DNA from: Thermomonospora echinospora
GTDB taxonomy: Bacteria; Actinomycetota; Actinomycetes; Streptosporangiales; Streptosporangiaceae
Reading direction: 5' to 3'
Assembly: GCF_900108175.1 (NCBI RefSeq)
Contig: NZ_FNVO01000008.1
Location: 1,127 to 65,126, forward strand
DNA: 64,000 nt
Below are positions 51,193-63,191 of this stretch, piece by piece; the first letter of the stretch is position 1; each line of letters begins with the position of its first letter. The notes under the pieces are model-generated. The model saw nothing but the letters and a program-made list of their open reading frames with translations, did no database searches and was not told the DNA's origin. Both the position numbers and the translations under genes were made by a program.

Positions 51193-52757
51193 GCGCTGGT
51201 CTCGGCGGCGGTCACCGGGTCGATCCGCGCCGGGGCCCGGCGGGCGGCCACCGTCGTCCTGGGCGGGTCGGCCGGGCGCCTCCAGTGCCAGTCGGTCACA
51301 GCCTGGTAGGCGGCCACCACCTCCAGCAGCGCTTCCTCCTCGTACGGGCCGCCACCCAGGATCGTGCCCACCGGGACCCCGGAGGCGTTGAAGCCGATGG
51401 GGAAGCCGATCTCCGGCAGGCCGAGGATGTCGAACGGCACCGGGCCGGTCTGCAGCACCATGTCGCAGTCCTTGAGCATCCCGTCGAGCACCTCCCGCAG
51501 CAGGTGGGTCTTGGCCCGCTGCGCGGTGATCCACTCGTCGCCGGAGAGCATGAGACCCCCTAGCCAGCTCAGCAGGGAGACTCCGAACAGCGTGAGGTCT
51601 TTTTGCAGGAACGGTCGGAACGGCTCGGTGCGCTCGGCCAGCCGGGCGTCGTTGAACGTCCCGGTCAGCAGCCCCCAGTCGGCCGGGTAGGCCACGTCCA
51701 CCAGGCGGACCCCGGGGATCTTCTCCAGCGTGGCCAGGAACTGCCTGCGCAGCGCCAGCACCTGGGTGTTGGAGGTCGACAGGTAGTCGGTGGGGACACC
51801 GATCCGGGCCCGGTGCCGCAACCGCACCTCATCGCCCCGGCGGACCGGGGTGGCGGCCTGGATCAGGTCGGGCACGCGCGGCAGCCCCAGCGTGCGCGGA
51901 TCGCGCGGGTCGGGCCCGGCCATCACCGACAGCATGATCGCGGCGTCCATCGCGTCCCGGGCCAGCGGTCCCGGGTGGTCGCGGGTGAACGACAGCGGGA
52001 TGATCCCGTAGATCGAGGCGCGCCCCATCGTCGGCTTGAGCCCGGTGAGGTTCTGCTGGTTGCTCGGCTGCACGATGCTGCCGCCGGTCTGGGTGCCGAT
52101 GGAGGAGGCGGCCAGCCGCGCCGCGACCGAGGTGGCCGGGCCGGTGGACGAGCCGCCGGGATCAACGGCCGGATTGGTGGGGGCCCAGGCGTTCACGGTG
52201 GTGATCCGCCCGTCAGGGGTGGTCGCCCGGGTGGTGGCCAGCGGGCCCATCTGCCCCTTGCCCAGCACGATCGCCCCAGCCGCGGTGAGCCGGGCCACCG
52301 CGGTGGCGTCGTGGTCGGGGACGAACTGGTCGAAGATGAAGGAGTTGGCGGTGGTACGCACCCCGGCGGTGAAGAAGTTGTCCTTGACGGTCAGCGGGAT
52401 GCCGGACAGCGGCCCGCCGGGACGCTGGTCGGCCTTCTTGGCCGCCGCCAGCGCCTGCTCGGCGAGCACGGTGACGAAGGCCTGGTAGGCCGTCTCGTAC
52501 GCCCTGATCCGGGCCAGGTACGCCTCGGTGAGCTCGACCGAGGTCAGCTTGCCGGCACGGATCAGCGTGGCGGCCTCCGCCAGCGTCGCCTCGGTGGGGT
52601 CGTCCAGAACCTCCTTGCGCACCGGCACGTTCGGCATACGCAGGGAGGGGGCCGTCGCCCGAACCGGGGCGGCGGTCAGCCCGGCCGTCGCCGCCGTCGC
52701 CGCGGTGACGGCGCTCGAACGGGCCAGGAACAGGCGGCGGGACATGCTGCGGCTCAT
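51189..52757 (-). CDS. Tat-exported amidase (amidase signature family)
   Basis: 522 residues. Signal RRLFLARSSAVTAATAATAG suggests Tat export. The Ser-cisSer-Lys triad is complete: Lys125 (LTVKDNFF), cis-Ser203 (PGGSSTGPATS) and nucleophile Ser227 (GTQTGGSIVQP). Hydrolyses an amide, possibly outside the cytoplasm. Start overlaps the stop of the 98-residue gene by 4 nt, so the two are co-expressed. Confidence 0.9.
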   Translation of the reverse strand: MSRSMSRRLFLARSSAVTAATAATAGLTAAPVRATAPSLRMPNVPVRKEVLDDPTEATLAEAATLIRAGKLTSVELTEAYLARIRAYETAYQAFVTVLAEQALAAAKKADQRPGGPLSGIPLTVKDNFFTAGVRTTANSFIFDQFVPDHDATAVARLTAAGAIVLGKGQMGPLATTRATTPDGRITTVNAWAPTNPAVDPGGSSTGPATSVAARLAASSIGTQTGGSIVQPSNQQNLTGLKPTMGRASIYGIIPLSFTRDHPGPLARDAMDAAIMLSVMAGPDPRDPRTLGLPRVPDLIQAATPVRRGDEVRLRHRARIGVPTDYLSTSNTQVLALRRQFLATLEKIPGVRLVDVAYPADWGLLTGTFNDARLAERTEPFRPFLQKDLTLFGVSLLSWLGGLMLSGDEWITAQRAKTHLLREVLDGMLKDCDMVLQTGPVPFDILGLPEIGFPIGFNASGVPVGTILGGGPYEEEALLEVVAAYQAVTDWHWRRPADPPRTTVAARRAPARIDPVTAAETSA

Positions 52758-53050
52758 ACGGCGTCCGTCCAGGCCTCGGTGATCGACGGGTACTCCAGCG
52801 GCGCCGACAGTTGCTGGGCCAGCTCGGGGCTCGCCGCCGGGGGCCGCCAGGTGTTCAGCGCCGCCGGGCGTCCGCCCCCGCGCACCCCGCCGACCTTGGC
52901 CCCGGCCAGGAACGTGCGCAGGTACTCCATCGCCTGCTCGCGGGTCGGCGATCCGGTCCGCGGATCGGGCGACTCGGGTAGCTGGTTCAGGTCCACACCG
53001 GCCAGTTCCAGCCGTGCCCTGATCAGGGCGTTGAGTTCTTCATCGGTCAT
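52754..53050 (-). CDS. Small protein coupled to amidase
   Basis: 98 residues: MTDEELNALIRARLELAGVD (helical), a Gly/Arg-rich middle and an acidic C-terminus. No signal, no known domain. Translationally coupled to the amidase by a 4-nt overlap, so it may help folding or Tat delivery. No ribosome site precedes the ATG, suggesting a leaderless message. Confidence 0.7.
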   Translation of the reverse strand: MTDEELNALIRARLELAGVDLNQLPESPDPRTGSPTREQAMEYLRTFLAGAKVGGVRGGGRPAALNTWRPPAASPELAQQLSAPLEYPSITEAWTDAV

Positions 53051-53157
53051 GGCGGGAGGTAATCGGACATCCGTTTCCTGGAGATTTCGCCCTTATCCTC
53101 CCCGTGTAACGATCACCGCCGAGGCCCGTGCTCCGGCGATCCGGTGGCGGGAGATCT

Positions 53158-53173
53158 TCGAACACGTGTACGG
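53158..53173. promoter_or_regulatory. Candidate LexA (SOS) box upstream of uvrA
   Basis: TCGAACACGTGTACGG matches the actinobacterial SOS consensus TCGAACN4GTTCGA at all but two positions (GTAC for GTTC, final G for A). It lies 137 nt before the uvrA start and 108 nt before the divergent small gene. Confidence 0.5.
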
Positions 53174-53224
53174 TTCGTGGGGTTCGAGCCGGGCGCCCGC
53201 GGCCGGACCGTGCGGCGGACTATT

Positions 53225-53247
53225 TCGTCGGCGCCCGCGGTTAGCCT
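53225..53247 (+). promoter_or_regulatory. PafBC-type (RecA-independent damage) promoter of uvrA
   Basis: TCGTCGGCG (53225-53233) matches TTGTCRGTG at 7 of 9 positions, followed by exactly 8 nt and the -10 TAGCCT (53242-53247). This spacing equals the RecA-NDp promoter described in mycobacteria and known to be under PafBC. Confidence 0.65.
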
Positions 53248-53309
53248 GATGTCGACCTCATCTGTGATCGGGATCCGTGACCGGGCCCCAGGGGGAGCCG
53301 AGTACCACC

Positions 53310-56150
<2,841 letters not shown>

Positions 56151-56174
56151 CCCGTCCCGCCGGACGCCGCCGTA

Positions 56175-56213
56175 CGGCCCGGGTGCCCTCGTCCCGCCGA
56201 GGCTCCCGGGCCG
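56175..56213 (+). terminator. uvrA terminator
   Basis: CGGCCCGGG (56175-56183) pairs with CCCGGGCCG (56205-56213), with an inner CCTCG/CGAGG stem, 25 nt after the uvrA stop. Confidence 0.7.
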
Positions 56214-56327
56214 GCTCGTCCTGCCGCGCTCTTCGGGCCGACTCCTTCCGGGAAAGGCCGGCCGATCCCCAGGTGCCGGACGGGGTGGGTGCGGGGGGTG
56301 CGGGACCGGACCGCAATCATTGACGCC

Positions 56328-56762
56328 ATGAGCAACGAAACGACGGGGGAGCCGTCCGCGCAGGTCGTCGGGCGGCGCGCGGTGGTGTGCGGGGCCGGCG
56401 TCGTGGGCGCCGCCGCACTGGCCGGGTGCGGTGGCGGCGGGGGTCGTCGGGTGGAGGCGGCCGCGGACCTGAAGGGCAAGGAGGTCGCCAAAGTCGCCGA
56501 CGTGCCGGTCGGCGGCGGGAAGGTCGTGCGCGAGCACAAGGTCGTGGTCACCCAGCCGGCCGCGGGCACGTTCAAGGTCTTCGACGCGCGCTGCACCCAC
56601 TCCGGATGCCCGGTCGACCGGATCCGCGGCGGGCGGATGTACTGCCCGTGCCACGGCAGCGAGTTCGAGCTCACCGACGGCTCGGTGGCGCAGGGGCCCG
56701 CCTCCCGCGCGCTGCTGGAGTATCCGGTGCAGGTCAGGGGCGACGGCCTGGTTATCGTCTGA
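56328..56762 (+). CDS. Rieske 2Fe-2S lipoprotein 1
   Basis: 144 residues from ATG 56328 (no clear ribosome site). Twin-Arg VVGRRAVVCGAG and lipobox LAGC suggest Tat export then lipidation. Rieske motifs CTHSGCPVD and CPCHGSEF hold the 2Fe-2S cluster. Stand-alone small Rieske proteins of this type (ArsF/QcrA-like head only) may pass electrons at the membrane face; donor and acceptor unknown. Paralogue of the next gene. Confidence 0.9.
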   Translation: MSNETTGEPSAQVVGRRAVVCGAGVVGAAALAGCGGGGGRRVEAAADLKGKEVAKVADVPVGGGKVVREHKVVVTQPAAGTFKVFDARCTHSGCPVDRIRGGRMYCPCHGSEFELTDGSVAQGPASRALLEYPVQVRGDGLVIV

Positions 56763-56832
56763 TCCGGGGACGTCATCGGTTCGTAAAACCGATTGAACTG
56801 CCCTCCCCGTTCACTCGTAGTGGTGGGGTGAA

Positions 56833-56848
56833 CGGGCCGCGCGGCCCG
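56833..56848. other. 16-bp palindrome between the Rieske genes
   Basis: Perfect palindrome with CGGGCCGC and GCGGCCCG arms, 24 nt before the second Rieske start. Loop-less, so operator or chance. The 109-bp gap also contains a weak TTGAAC/TAGTGG pair. Confidence 0.35.
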
Positions 56849-56871
56849 AAGGGTGAGGAAGGACGGGATTC

Positions 56872-57372
56872 ATGGGTCAGGAGACCGCACCGGAGATCGA
56901 GGGTTCCGCGCAGGGGCCGACGGCGGGGCCGCCGTCCGGGAACACCCGGCGCGGCGTCCTGGTGGGCGCCGGGCTGCTAGGGGTGGTTGGTGTCGCAGCG
57001 GCCTGCGGCGGTGAGGAGGAGACCACCGAGCCGGGCGGCGGTGACGGGGGCGGCGGCGGGAACGCCGGCGGCGGTGGCGGCGGTGCCGGCGCGGTGGCGC
57101 AGACCAGCGAGATCCCGGTCGGCGGGGGCAAGATCTTCAAGGACCAGAACGTGGTGGTCACCCAGCCGGCGCAGGGTGAGTTCAAGGCGTTCGACATCAA
57201 GTGCACCCACCGGGGCTGCCCGGTGGACTCCGTCGAGGGCGGCACCATCAACTGCCCCTGCCACGCCAGCAAGTTCAGCATCGCCGACGGCTCGGTGCAG
57301 AGCGGACCGGCCGGCGGGCCGCTGAAGAGCAAGCAGGTCACCGTCGAGGGCGAGTCCATCAAGCTGGCCTGA
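56872..57372 (+). CDS. Rieske 2Fe-2S lipoprotein 2
   Basis: 166 residues, ATG 56872 with GAGGAAGGA upstream. Signal NTRRGVLVGAGLLGVVGVAAAC carries a twin Arg and a lipobox-like AAAC. A Gly-rich linker (residues 50-75) leads to a Rieske domain with CTHRGCPVDSVEG and CPCHASKFSIADG. Arose by tandem duplication with the previous gene; the second cluster loop has Ala-Ser for Gly-Ser. Likely periplasmic-side electron carrier. Confidence 0.9.
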   Translation: MGQETAPEIEGSAQGPTAGPPSGNTRRGVLVGAGLLGVVGVAAACGGEEETTEPGGGDGGGGGNAGGGGGGAGAVAQTSEIPVGGGKIFKDQNVVVTQPAQGEFKAFDIKCTHRGCPVDSVEGGTINCPCHASKFSIADGSVQSGPAGGPLKSKQVTVEGESIKLA

Positions 57373-57390
57373 TGCCCGTGGGCGGGGCCG

Positions 57391-58440
57391 TCAGGCCGGC
57401 CCGGTCCCGATGGGCAGTTCCGTGCGCAGGCGGGGGAGCGCCCGCGGGTGCTCCTGCCGTAGGTAGTCGACGATGTGCTCGCGGGCGTCGCAGCGCAGAT
57501 CCCAGGCGCTGGCGGCGTCCGCGGCGCTCATCAGGGCGCGCAGCTGCACCAACCCGTTGGGCAGCACCTCGGTGACCTGCAGCACCCAGTCCCGCTGGTC
57601 CCACAGCGGATGCTCGCGCAGGAACCGGTACAGCTCGGTGCGCAGGTCGTCGACCGGGACCGTCCAGTCGACGTGGAACAGCACCGCGCCGACCACCCGG
57701 CTGCCCTGCCGGGTCCAGTTCTCGAACGGCTGCTCGGTGAAGTACGACACCGGCAGGATGAGGCGCCGCTCGTCCCAGGTGCGTACCACCACGTACGACA
57801 GGGTGAGCTCCTCGATGCGGCCCCACTCGCCGTCGACCACCACCACGTCGTCCAGCCGCAGCGCGTCACTGAACGCCAACTGCAGCCCGGCCAGCAGGTT
57901 GCCCAGCACCGGCCGGGCGGCGATACCGACGACCAGGCCGGCCACACCGGCCGAGGCCAGCACCCCGGCGCCCATCACCCGCACCGCCGGGAACGAGAAC
58001 AGCACCGCGCCGACCGCCACGATTACCACCACCGCGCCGGCGATTCGGCGCAGCAGCAGCATCTGGGTGCGTGCTCGCCGGGCGCGGCGGTTGCGCTCGC
58101 CCTCCACCCGGGTCAGCCGGTCCAGCGCCGGATCGGTCAGCGCGTAGGTGATCCGCAGCAGCAGCCAGGTGGCGGTGGCCACCCCGCCGATCCACAGCAG
58201 GTGCCGTGCCACCCGGTCCACGCCGGGCCCGCCGAGGTGCTCGGCCGCCGGCAGCGACGCCTGCGCGCTGAACATCACCGCCGCCGCGAACGCGGGGGCG
58301 GTCACCCGCCGGGCGGCCTCGCCCGCGCCGGGCCAGCGCGCCGACAGCCGTCCCGCCAGCAGCCGGCGGATCCCCTCCACCACGACCACCGACACCAGGA
58401 CGGCGACGCCGAAGACCGTCCATGCCCAGAACGCGGACAC
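57391..58440 (-). CDS. MscS-family mechanosensitive channel
   Basis: 349 residues from GTG 58440 (AAAGGAGG 9 nt upstream). Four transmembrane helices, the last being the pore helix (VMGAGVLASAGVAGLVVGIA), followed by the beta domain (DVVVVDGEWGRIEELTLSYVV, LPVSYFTEQPFENWTR) typical of MscS. Releases solutes on hypo-osmotic shock. Convergent to the Rieske gene with an 18-nt gap; divergent from uvrC. Confidence 0.92.
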   Translation of the reverse strand: MSAFWAWTVFGVAVLVSVVVVEGIRRLLAGRLSARWPGAGEAARRVTAPAFAAAVMFSAQASLPAAEHLGGPGVDRVARHLLWIGGVATATWLLLRITYALTDPALDRLTRVEGERNRRARRARTQMLLLRRIAGAVVVIVAVGAVLFSFPAVRVMGAGVLASAGVAGLVVGIAARPVLGNLLAGLQLAFSDALRLDDVVVVDGEWGRIEELTLSYVVVRTWDERRLILPVSYFTEQPFENWTRQGSRVVGAVLFHVDWTVPVDDLRTELYRFLREHPLWDQRDWVLQVTEVLPNGLVQLRALMSAADAASAWDLRCDAREHIVDYLRQEHPRALPRLRTELPIGTGPA

Positions 58441-58557
58441 GCCGTAGAACCTCCTTTTGCCATGGATCTACCTTTCTGCCTGTTTCCGGATCGGTGCCCG
58501 CTGAACGAGATCCAGGTCACGTCGCCGCCGGAGCCGCCCCGTGCCGCCGGGCGCGTT

Positions 58558-58580
58558 CCGTCACAGGGCCCGACTAGGCT
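58558..58580 (+). promoter_or_regulatory. Candidate damage-type promoter of uvrC
   Basis: CCGTCACAG (58558-58566) keeps the GTCR core of the RecA-NDp box (5 of 9 overall), then exactly 8 nt and TAGGCT (58575-58580). The -10 ends 6 nt before GTG 58587, so the mRNA would be leaderless. Confidence 0.45.
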
Positions 58581-58586
58581 GCTGGT

Positions 58587-60836
58587 GTGGCAGATCCGGC
58601 GAACTACCGACCGGCCCCCGGGTCGGTCCCCGACTCGCCGGGGGTCTATCGGTTCCGCGACGAGCACGGCCGGGTGATCTACGTCGGCAAGGCCAAGAGC
58701 CTGCGCTCCCGGCTGAACTCCTACTTCGCCGACTTTGCGGGCCTGCACCCCCGGACCCAGACCATGCTCCAGACCGCGACGCGGGTCGACTGGACGGTGG
58801 TCGGTACCGAGGTGGAGGCGCTGCAGCTCGAGTACTCCTGGATCAAGGAGTTCGATCCCCGGTTCAACGTCCGTTACCGGGACGACAAGTCCTATCCCTA
58901 CCTTGCGGTGACCTTGGACGAGGAGTTCCCGCGGGTGATGGTGATGCGCGGCGCTAAGCGCAAGGGCGTGCGCTACTTCGGGCCGTACTCGCACGCCTGG
59001 GCGATCAGGGAGACGGTCGACCTGCTGCTGCGCGTGTTCCCGGTGCGCACCTGCAAGCCCGGCGTCTTCAAGCGGGCCCGCCAGATCGACCGGCCCTGCC
59101 TGCTGGGCTACATCGACAAGTGCTCGGCGCCGTGCGTGGGCCGTGTCGACGCCGCCGAGCACCGGCGGCTGGCCGAGGACTTCTGCGCCTTCATGGCCGG
59201 CGACACCGGCCGGTTCATCAAGCGGATCGAACGGGAGATGCTGGCGGCCGCCGAGGCCGAGGAGTACGAGCGGGCCGCCCGTCTGCGCGACGACATGCGG
59301 GCGCTGCAGCGCGCGCTGGAGAAGCAGGCGGTGGTGCTGGGCGACGACATCGACTGCGACGTGATCGCCTTCGCCGAGGACCCGCTGGAGGCCGCGGTCC
59401 AGGTGTTCTACGTGCGCGGCGGCCGCATCCGCGGGCAGCGCGGCTGGGTGGTCGACAAGGTCGAGGACGTCACCACCGCCGACCTGGTCGAGCACTTCCT
59501 CGGCCAGATCTACGGCGAGGGGGAGCAGGTGCCGCGCGAGGTGCTGGTGCCGGCCGAGCCGCCGGACGCCGAGGCCGTGGGCGAGTTGCTCGCCGAGCGG
59601 CGCGGGGGCCCGGTGCGGATCCGGGTGCCGCGCCGCGGCGACAAGCGGGCGCTGCTGGAGACCGTCGCCCGCAACGCCGCCGAGGCGCTCAAGCAGCACA
59701 AGACCCGCCGCGCCGGCGACCTGACCACCCGCAGCCGGGCGCTGCAGGAGATCCAGGAGGCGCTGGAGCTGGACGAGGCGCCGCTGCGGATCGAGTGCTA
59801 CGACGTCTCCAACCTGCAGGGCACCAACGTGGTGGCCTCCATGGTGGTGTTCGAGGACGGCATGGCCCGTAAAAGCGAGTACCGCCGGTTCGGCATCAGG
59901 GCCGTGCAGGGCCAGGACGACGTCCGCTCCATCCACGAGGTGATCACCCGGCGCTTCAAGCGCTACCTGGCCGAACGCGACCGGGCCGCCGAAGCCGCCG
60001 AGGAGGCCGCGCACGGCGAGGCCACCGACGCGTCCGCCGAGGAGGCCGCCGACGGGGTGCTGGCCTCCTACGGCTTCGGGGACGCCGACGAGCAGGACGG
60101 CGCGCCCGCCGGCCCGGTCGACCCGCGCACCGGCCGGGCCCGCAAGTTCGCCTACCCGCCCAACCTGGTGGTGGTGGACGGCGGGCCGCCGCAGGTCGCC
60201 GCCGCCCAGCGGGCTCTCGACGAGCTGGGCGTGCCGGAGATCGCGGTGTGCGGGCTGGCCAAGCGGATGGAGGAGATCTGGCTGCCCGGCGACGAGGAGC
60301 CGGTGATCCTGCCGCGCGGCAGCGAGGGGCTGTTCCTGATGCAGCGGCTGCGGGACGAGGCGCACCGCTTCGCGATCACCTACCACCGGCAGCGGCGCTC
60401 GAAGGAGATGACGGCCAGCGAGCTGGACGGGGTGCCCGGCCTGGGCCCGGCCCGCCGCGCCGCCCTGCTCAAGCACTTCGGCTCGCTGCGGCGGCTGCGG
60501 GCGGCCACCCCTGACCAGATTGCCGAGGTGCCGGGCATCGGCCGGCGCACCGCCGAGCAGATCGCCGCCGCCCTGCACGGGGCCACGGAGGGCACGGGCG
60601 GCCCACCCACCGCGGCCGGCGCGCAGGAGGCGCCGGAGGACACGGGAGGCCGCGCCTCCGCAGGCGGGACGCAGGGGCGTTCCTCTGTAAACGACGCGCA
60701 CGGGACGCCGGGGGACGCGGGTGGCCGTCCTGCCGCGTCCGGTGGTGAGAAGGCGCCCACGGGGGCGTCACCGGGGGGCGCGCCGGGCGGTGGTCCCCCC
60801 GCAAGTGATGGCAGCGCTGATGGGGGAGGCCCATGA
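58587..60836 (+). CDS. uvrC: Excinuclease ABC subunit C
   Basis: 749 residues from GTG 58587. GIY-YIG nuclease ([20 protein letters not shown], residues about 15-95), Cys pair region, UVR motif ([26 protein letters not shown] in part), RNase H-like C-terminal nuclease ([22 protein letters not shown] and VVDGGPPQV) and tandem helix-hairpin-helix ([31 protein letters not shown]). About 100 residues longer than usual: an acidic insert near 470-515 and a disordered Gly/Ala/Ser/Pro tail of about 85 residues. Makes the dual incision in nucleotide excision repair. ATGA overlap with rapZ. Confidence 0.97.
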   Translation: MADPANYRPAPGSVPDSPGVYRFRDEHGRVIYVGKAKSLRSRLNSYFADFAGLHPRTQTMLQTATRVDWTVVGTEVEALQLEYSWIKEFDPRFNVRYRDDKSYPYLAVTLDEEFPRVMVMRGAKRKGVRYFGPYSHAWAIRETVDLLLRVFPVRTCKPGVFKRARQIDRPCLLGYIDKCSAPCVGRVDAAEHRRLAEDFCAFMAGDTGRFIKRIEREMLAAAEAEEYERAARLRDDMRALQRALEKQAVVLGDDIDCDVIAFAEDPLEAAVQVFYVRGGRIRGQRGWVVDKVEDVTTADLVEHFLGQIYGEGEQVPREVLVPAEPPDAEAVGELLAERRGGPVRIRVPRRGDKRALLETVARNAAEALKQHKTRRAGDLTTRSRALQEIQEALELDEAPLRIECYDVSNLQGTNVVASMVVFEDGMARKSEYRRFGIRAVQGQDDVRSIHEVITRRFKRYLAERDRAAEAAEEAAHGEATDASAEEAADGVLASYGFGDADEQDGAPAGPVDPRTGRARKFAYPPNLVVVDGGPPQVAAAQRALDELGVPEIAVCGLAKRMEEIWLPGDEEPVILPRGSEGLFLMQRLRDEAHRFAITYHRQRRSKEMTASELDGVPGLGPARRAALLKHFGSLRRLRAATPDQIAEVPGIGRRTAEQIAAALHGATEGTGGPPTAAGAQEAPEDTGGRASAGGTQGRSSVNDAHGTPGDAGGRPAASGGEKAPTGASPGGAPGGGPPASDGSADGGGP

Positions 60837-61717
60837 CCGCCGAGGGGCACAAAGGCATCCCGGACATCGTGATCGTCACGGGGATGTCCGGGGCCGGCCG
60901 GAGCACGGCCGCCAAGTCGCTGGAGGATCTCGACTGGTTCGTGGTCGACAACCTTCCGCCGGGACTGCTGGCGACCATGGCCGACCTGGGCGGCCGGGTC
61001 AGGGACGCGGTGCCGCGGATCGCGGTCGTGGTGGACGTGCGCAGCCGCGCCTTCACCAGCGACCTGCACTCCTCCATCGCCGAGCTGGAGGCCCGCGGGG
61101 TGCACCCGCGGGTGGTGTTCCTGGAGGCCAGCGACGAGGAGCTGGTGCGGCGCTTCGAGGCGGTCCGGCGGCCGCATCCGCTGCAGGGCGACGGCCGGCT
61201 GGTGGACGGCATCGCCCGCGAGCGCGAGCTGGTCCGCGAGGTGCGTGCCGAGGCCGACCTGGTGATCGACACCAGCGGGCTGAACGTGCACGAGCTGCGG
61301 GCCAAGATCGTCGGGTTCTTCGGCACCGATAGCGGCGAGTCCAGCCTGCGCGCCACCGTGGTCTCCTTCGGCTACAAGTACGGGCTGCCGGTCGACGCCG
61401 ACCTGGTGGTGGACTGCCGGTTCCTGCCCAACCCGCACTGGGTGCCCGAGCTGCGGCCCATGAACGGCCGCGACGCCCCCGTCCGCGACTACGTGCTGGG
61501 CCAGCGCGGCGCCAAGGAGTTCCTGGACTCCTACACCGACGTGCTGCGCCTGCTGTCGGAGGGGTACGAGCGCGAGGGCAAGCACTACGTGACCCTGGCG
61601 GTGGGCTGCACCGGTGGCAAGCACCGCAGCGTCGCCATGGCCGAGCAGCTCGCCGCACGCCTGCGCGACACCGGCATCGAGGTCCAGGTGGCCCACCGCG
61701 ATCTCGGCCGCGAGTGA
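60833..61717 (+). CDS. rapZ: RapZ nucleotide-binding protein
   Basis: 294 residues. Walker-A-like [24 protein letters not shown], and the C-terminal [14 protein letters not shown], all RapZ/YvcJ hallmarks. In E. coli it adapts RNase E to small RNAs; in Gram-positives it binds nucleotides and affects competence and growth. The uvrC-rapZ-yvcK-whiA order is conserved in Actinobacteria (Rv1420-Rv1423). Confidence 0.95.
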   Translation: MTAEGHKGIPDIVIVTGMSGAGRSTAAKSLEDLDWFVVDNLPPGLLATMADLGGRVRDAVPRIAVVVDVRSRAFTSDLHSSIAELEARGVHPRVVFLEASDEELVRRFEAVRRPHPLQGDGRLVDGIARERELVREVRAEADLVIDTSGLNVHELRAKIVGFFGTDSGESSLRATVVSFGYKYGLPVDADLVVDCRFLPNPHWVPELRPMNGRDAPVRDYVLGQRGAKEFLDSYTDVLRLLSEGYEREGKHYVTLAVGCTGGKHRSVAMAEQLAARLRDTGIEVQVAHRDLGRE

Positions 61718-61804
61718 CCGACCGCCGCGGCGGTCCACCGGTCCGCTCCCGGCGGCTCGTGGCCGCTCTCGCCCGGCCCGGCGGGGGCGTCACCCACCGC
61801 GGCA

Positions 61805-61823
61805 CCGGCCGGTAACCGGCCGG
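61805..61823. other. Inverted repeat in the rapZ-yvcK gap
   Basis: CCGGCCGG-TAA-CCGGCCGG, two self-complementary octamers that can pair with each other. The 432-bp gap 61718-62149 is unusual because these genes normally abut. It also holds a frame at 61889-62134 with Arg/Gly-rich composition that I do not accept as a gene. Confidence 0.45.
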
Positions 61824-62149
61824 AATCCGACCGGGATCAGGCCAGGACACGGGGAGCCGTTTTCCCTGCCGGGTGCCGAAGATGTCCGGTGATGCTCGAA
61901 GATAGTGCCGTTCGCTCTTTTCTCCGGACGGGTGCGGGCACGAGCTCAGGCGGTTTCCGACGGGAACGGCCGGCGGCCGGCGCGCCCGGGACCGGGCGCG
62001 CCGGTGCCGCGGCAGGCCGCCGCGGTGTTGGCCGTCCCGGTGGGCGGGTAGGTGGTGCTGAACGCCGGGCCCGTGGCGGCAGGGGCGAGCGGCCGGGTGC
62101 GAGCGGAGCGGGCGACCGCGGGAAGGGTCGGTGAGGGTGGGGCGATGGT

Positions 62150-63130
62150 GTGATCGAGCGCGGTAGCGAGAAGGTGGTGGCCCTCGGCGGGGGACACGGG
62201 CTGTACGCGTCGCTGTCGGCGCTGCGCCGGGTGACCGACCGGCTCACCGCCGTGGTCACGGTGGCCGACGACGGCGGCTCCAGCGGGCGGCTGCGCCGCG
62301 AGCTGGGCGTGCTGCCGCCCGGCGACCTGCGCATGGCGCTGGCCGCGCTGTGCGGCGACGACGAGTGGGGGCAGACCTGGAGCCGGGTGGTGCAGCACCG
62401 CTTCCGCAGCCAGGGCGACCTGCACGAGCACGCGGTCGGCAACCTGCTGATCGTGGCGCTGTGGGAGCTGTTCGGCGAAGGGGAAGCCGGGCCCGCGGTG
62501 CCCGAGGCGACGGTGGCCGGGCTGGACTGGGTGGGCCGGCTGCTGGGCGCTCAGGGCCGGGTGCTGCCGATGGCGTCGGTCCCGCTGGACATCGTCGCCG
62601 AGGTACAGGGCGCCGATCCGGCCCGGCCTGAGGAGACCGCCCAGGTCCGCGGGCAGGTCGCCTGCGCCAAGACCCCCGGCAAGGTGTTGAGCGTGTCGCT
62701 GGTGCCGCCGGACCCGCCGGCCTGCCGGCCGGCGCTGGCGGCCGTCGAGGAGGCGGACTGGGTGGTGTTCGGGCCCGGCTCCTGGTTCACCAGCGTGCTG
62801 CCGCACCTGAAGGTGCCGGAGCTGGCCAGGGCGCTGACGGCCACCCGGGCGCGGCGGATCGTCGCGCTCAACCTGGTGCCGCAGCCCGGCGAGACCGACG
62901 GCTTCTCCCCGCAGACCCATCTGGAGGTGCTGCAGGCGCACGCCCCCGAGCTGCGGGTCGACGTCGTGCTGGCCGACCGGGCGGTGGTGGACGACGCCGA
63001 CGCGCTCGACAAGGCGGTGCGGATGCTCGGCGGCCGGCTGATGCTGGCCGACGTGGCCGCCGCCGACGGCTCGCCGCGTCATGATCCGGCTCGGCTGGCC
63101 CAAGCTTTCGCACAGATATTGCGTCAGTGA
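62150..63130 (+). CDS. yvcK: YvcK/CofD-like gluconeogenesis factor
   Basis: 326 residues from GTG 62150. Motifs [44 protein letters not shown] and [15 protein letters not shown] mark the CofD-like family. The M. tuberculosis homologue CuvA (Rv1422) links carbon use and cell-wall synthesis. Ends 61 nt before whiA. Confidence 0.94.
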   Translation: MIERGSEKVVALGGGHGLYASLSALRRVTDRLTAVVTVADDGGSSGRLRRELGVLPPGDLRMALAALCGDDEWGQTWSRVVQHRFRSQGDLHEHAVGNLLIVALWELFGEGEAGPAVPEATVAGLDWVGRLLGAQGRVLPMASVPLDIVAEVQGADPARPEETAQVRGQVACAKTPGKVLSVSLVPPDPPACRPALAAVEEADWVVFGPGSWFTSVLPHLKVPELARALTATRARRIVALNLVPQPGETDGFSPQTHLEVLQAHAPELRVDVVLADRAVVDDADALDKAVRMLGGRLMLADVAAADGSPRHDPARLAQAFAQILRQ

Positions 63131-63191
63131 CGTCCGGGCCGCCGGTCATCGGCGAGACTGCTGGACGGATTCACTAGGGGGAGGTTGCGCC

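Noticed and set aside
61889-62134. 81-codon Arg/Gly-rich frame between rapZ and yvcK
   Set aside because: No ribosome site, composition typical of random high-GC frames, and no recognisable domain.
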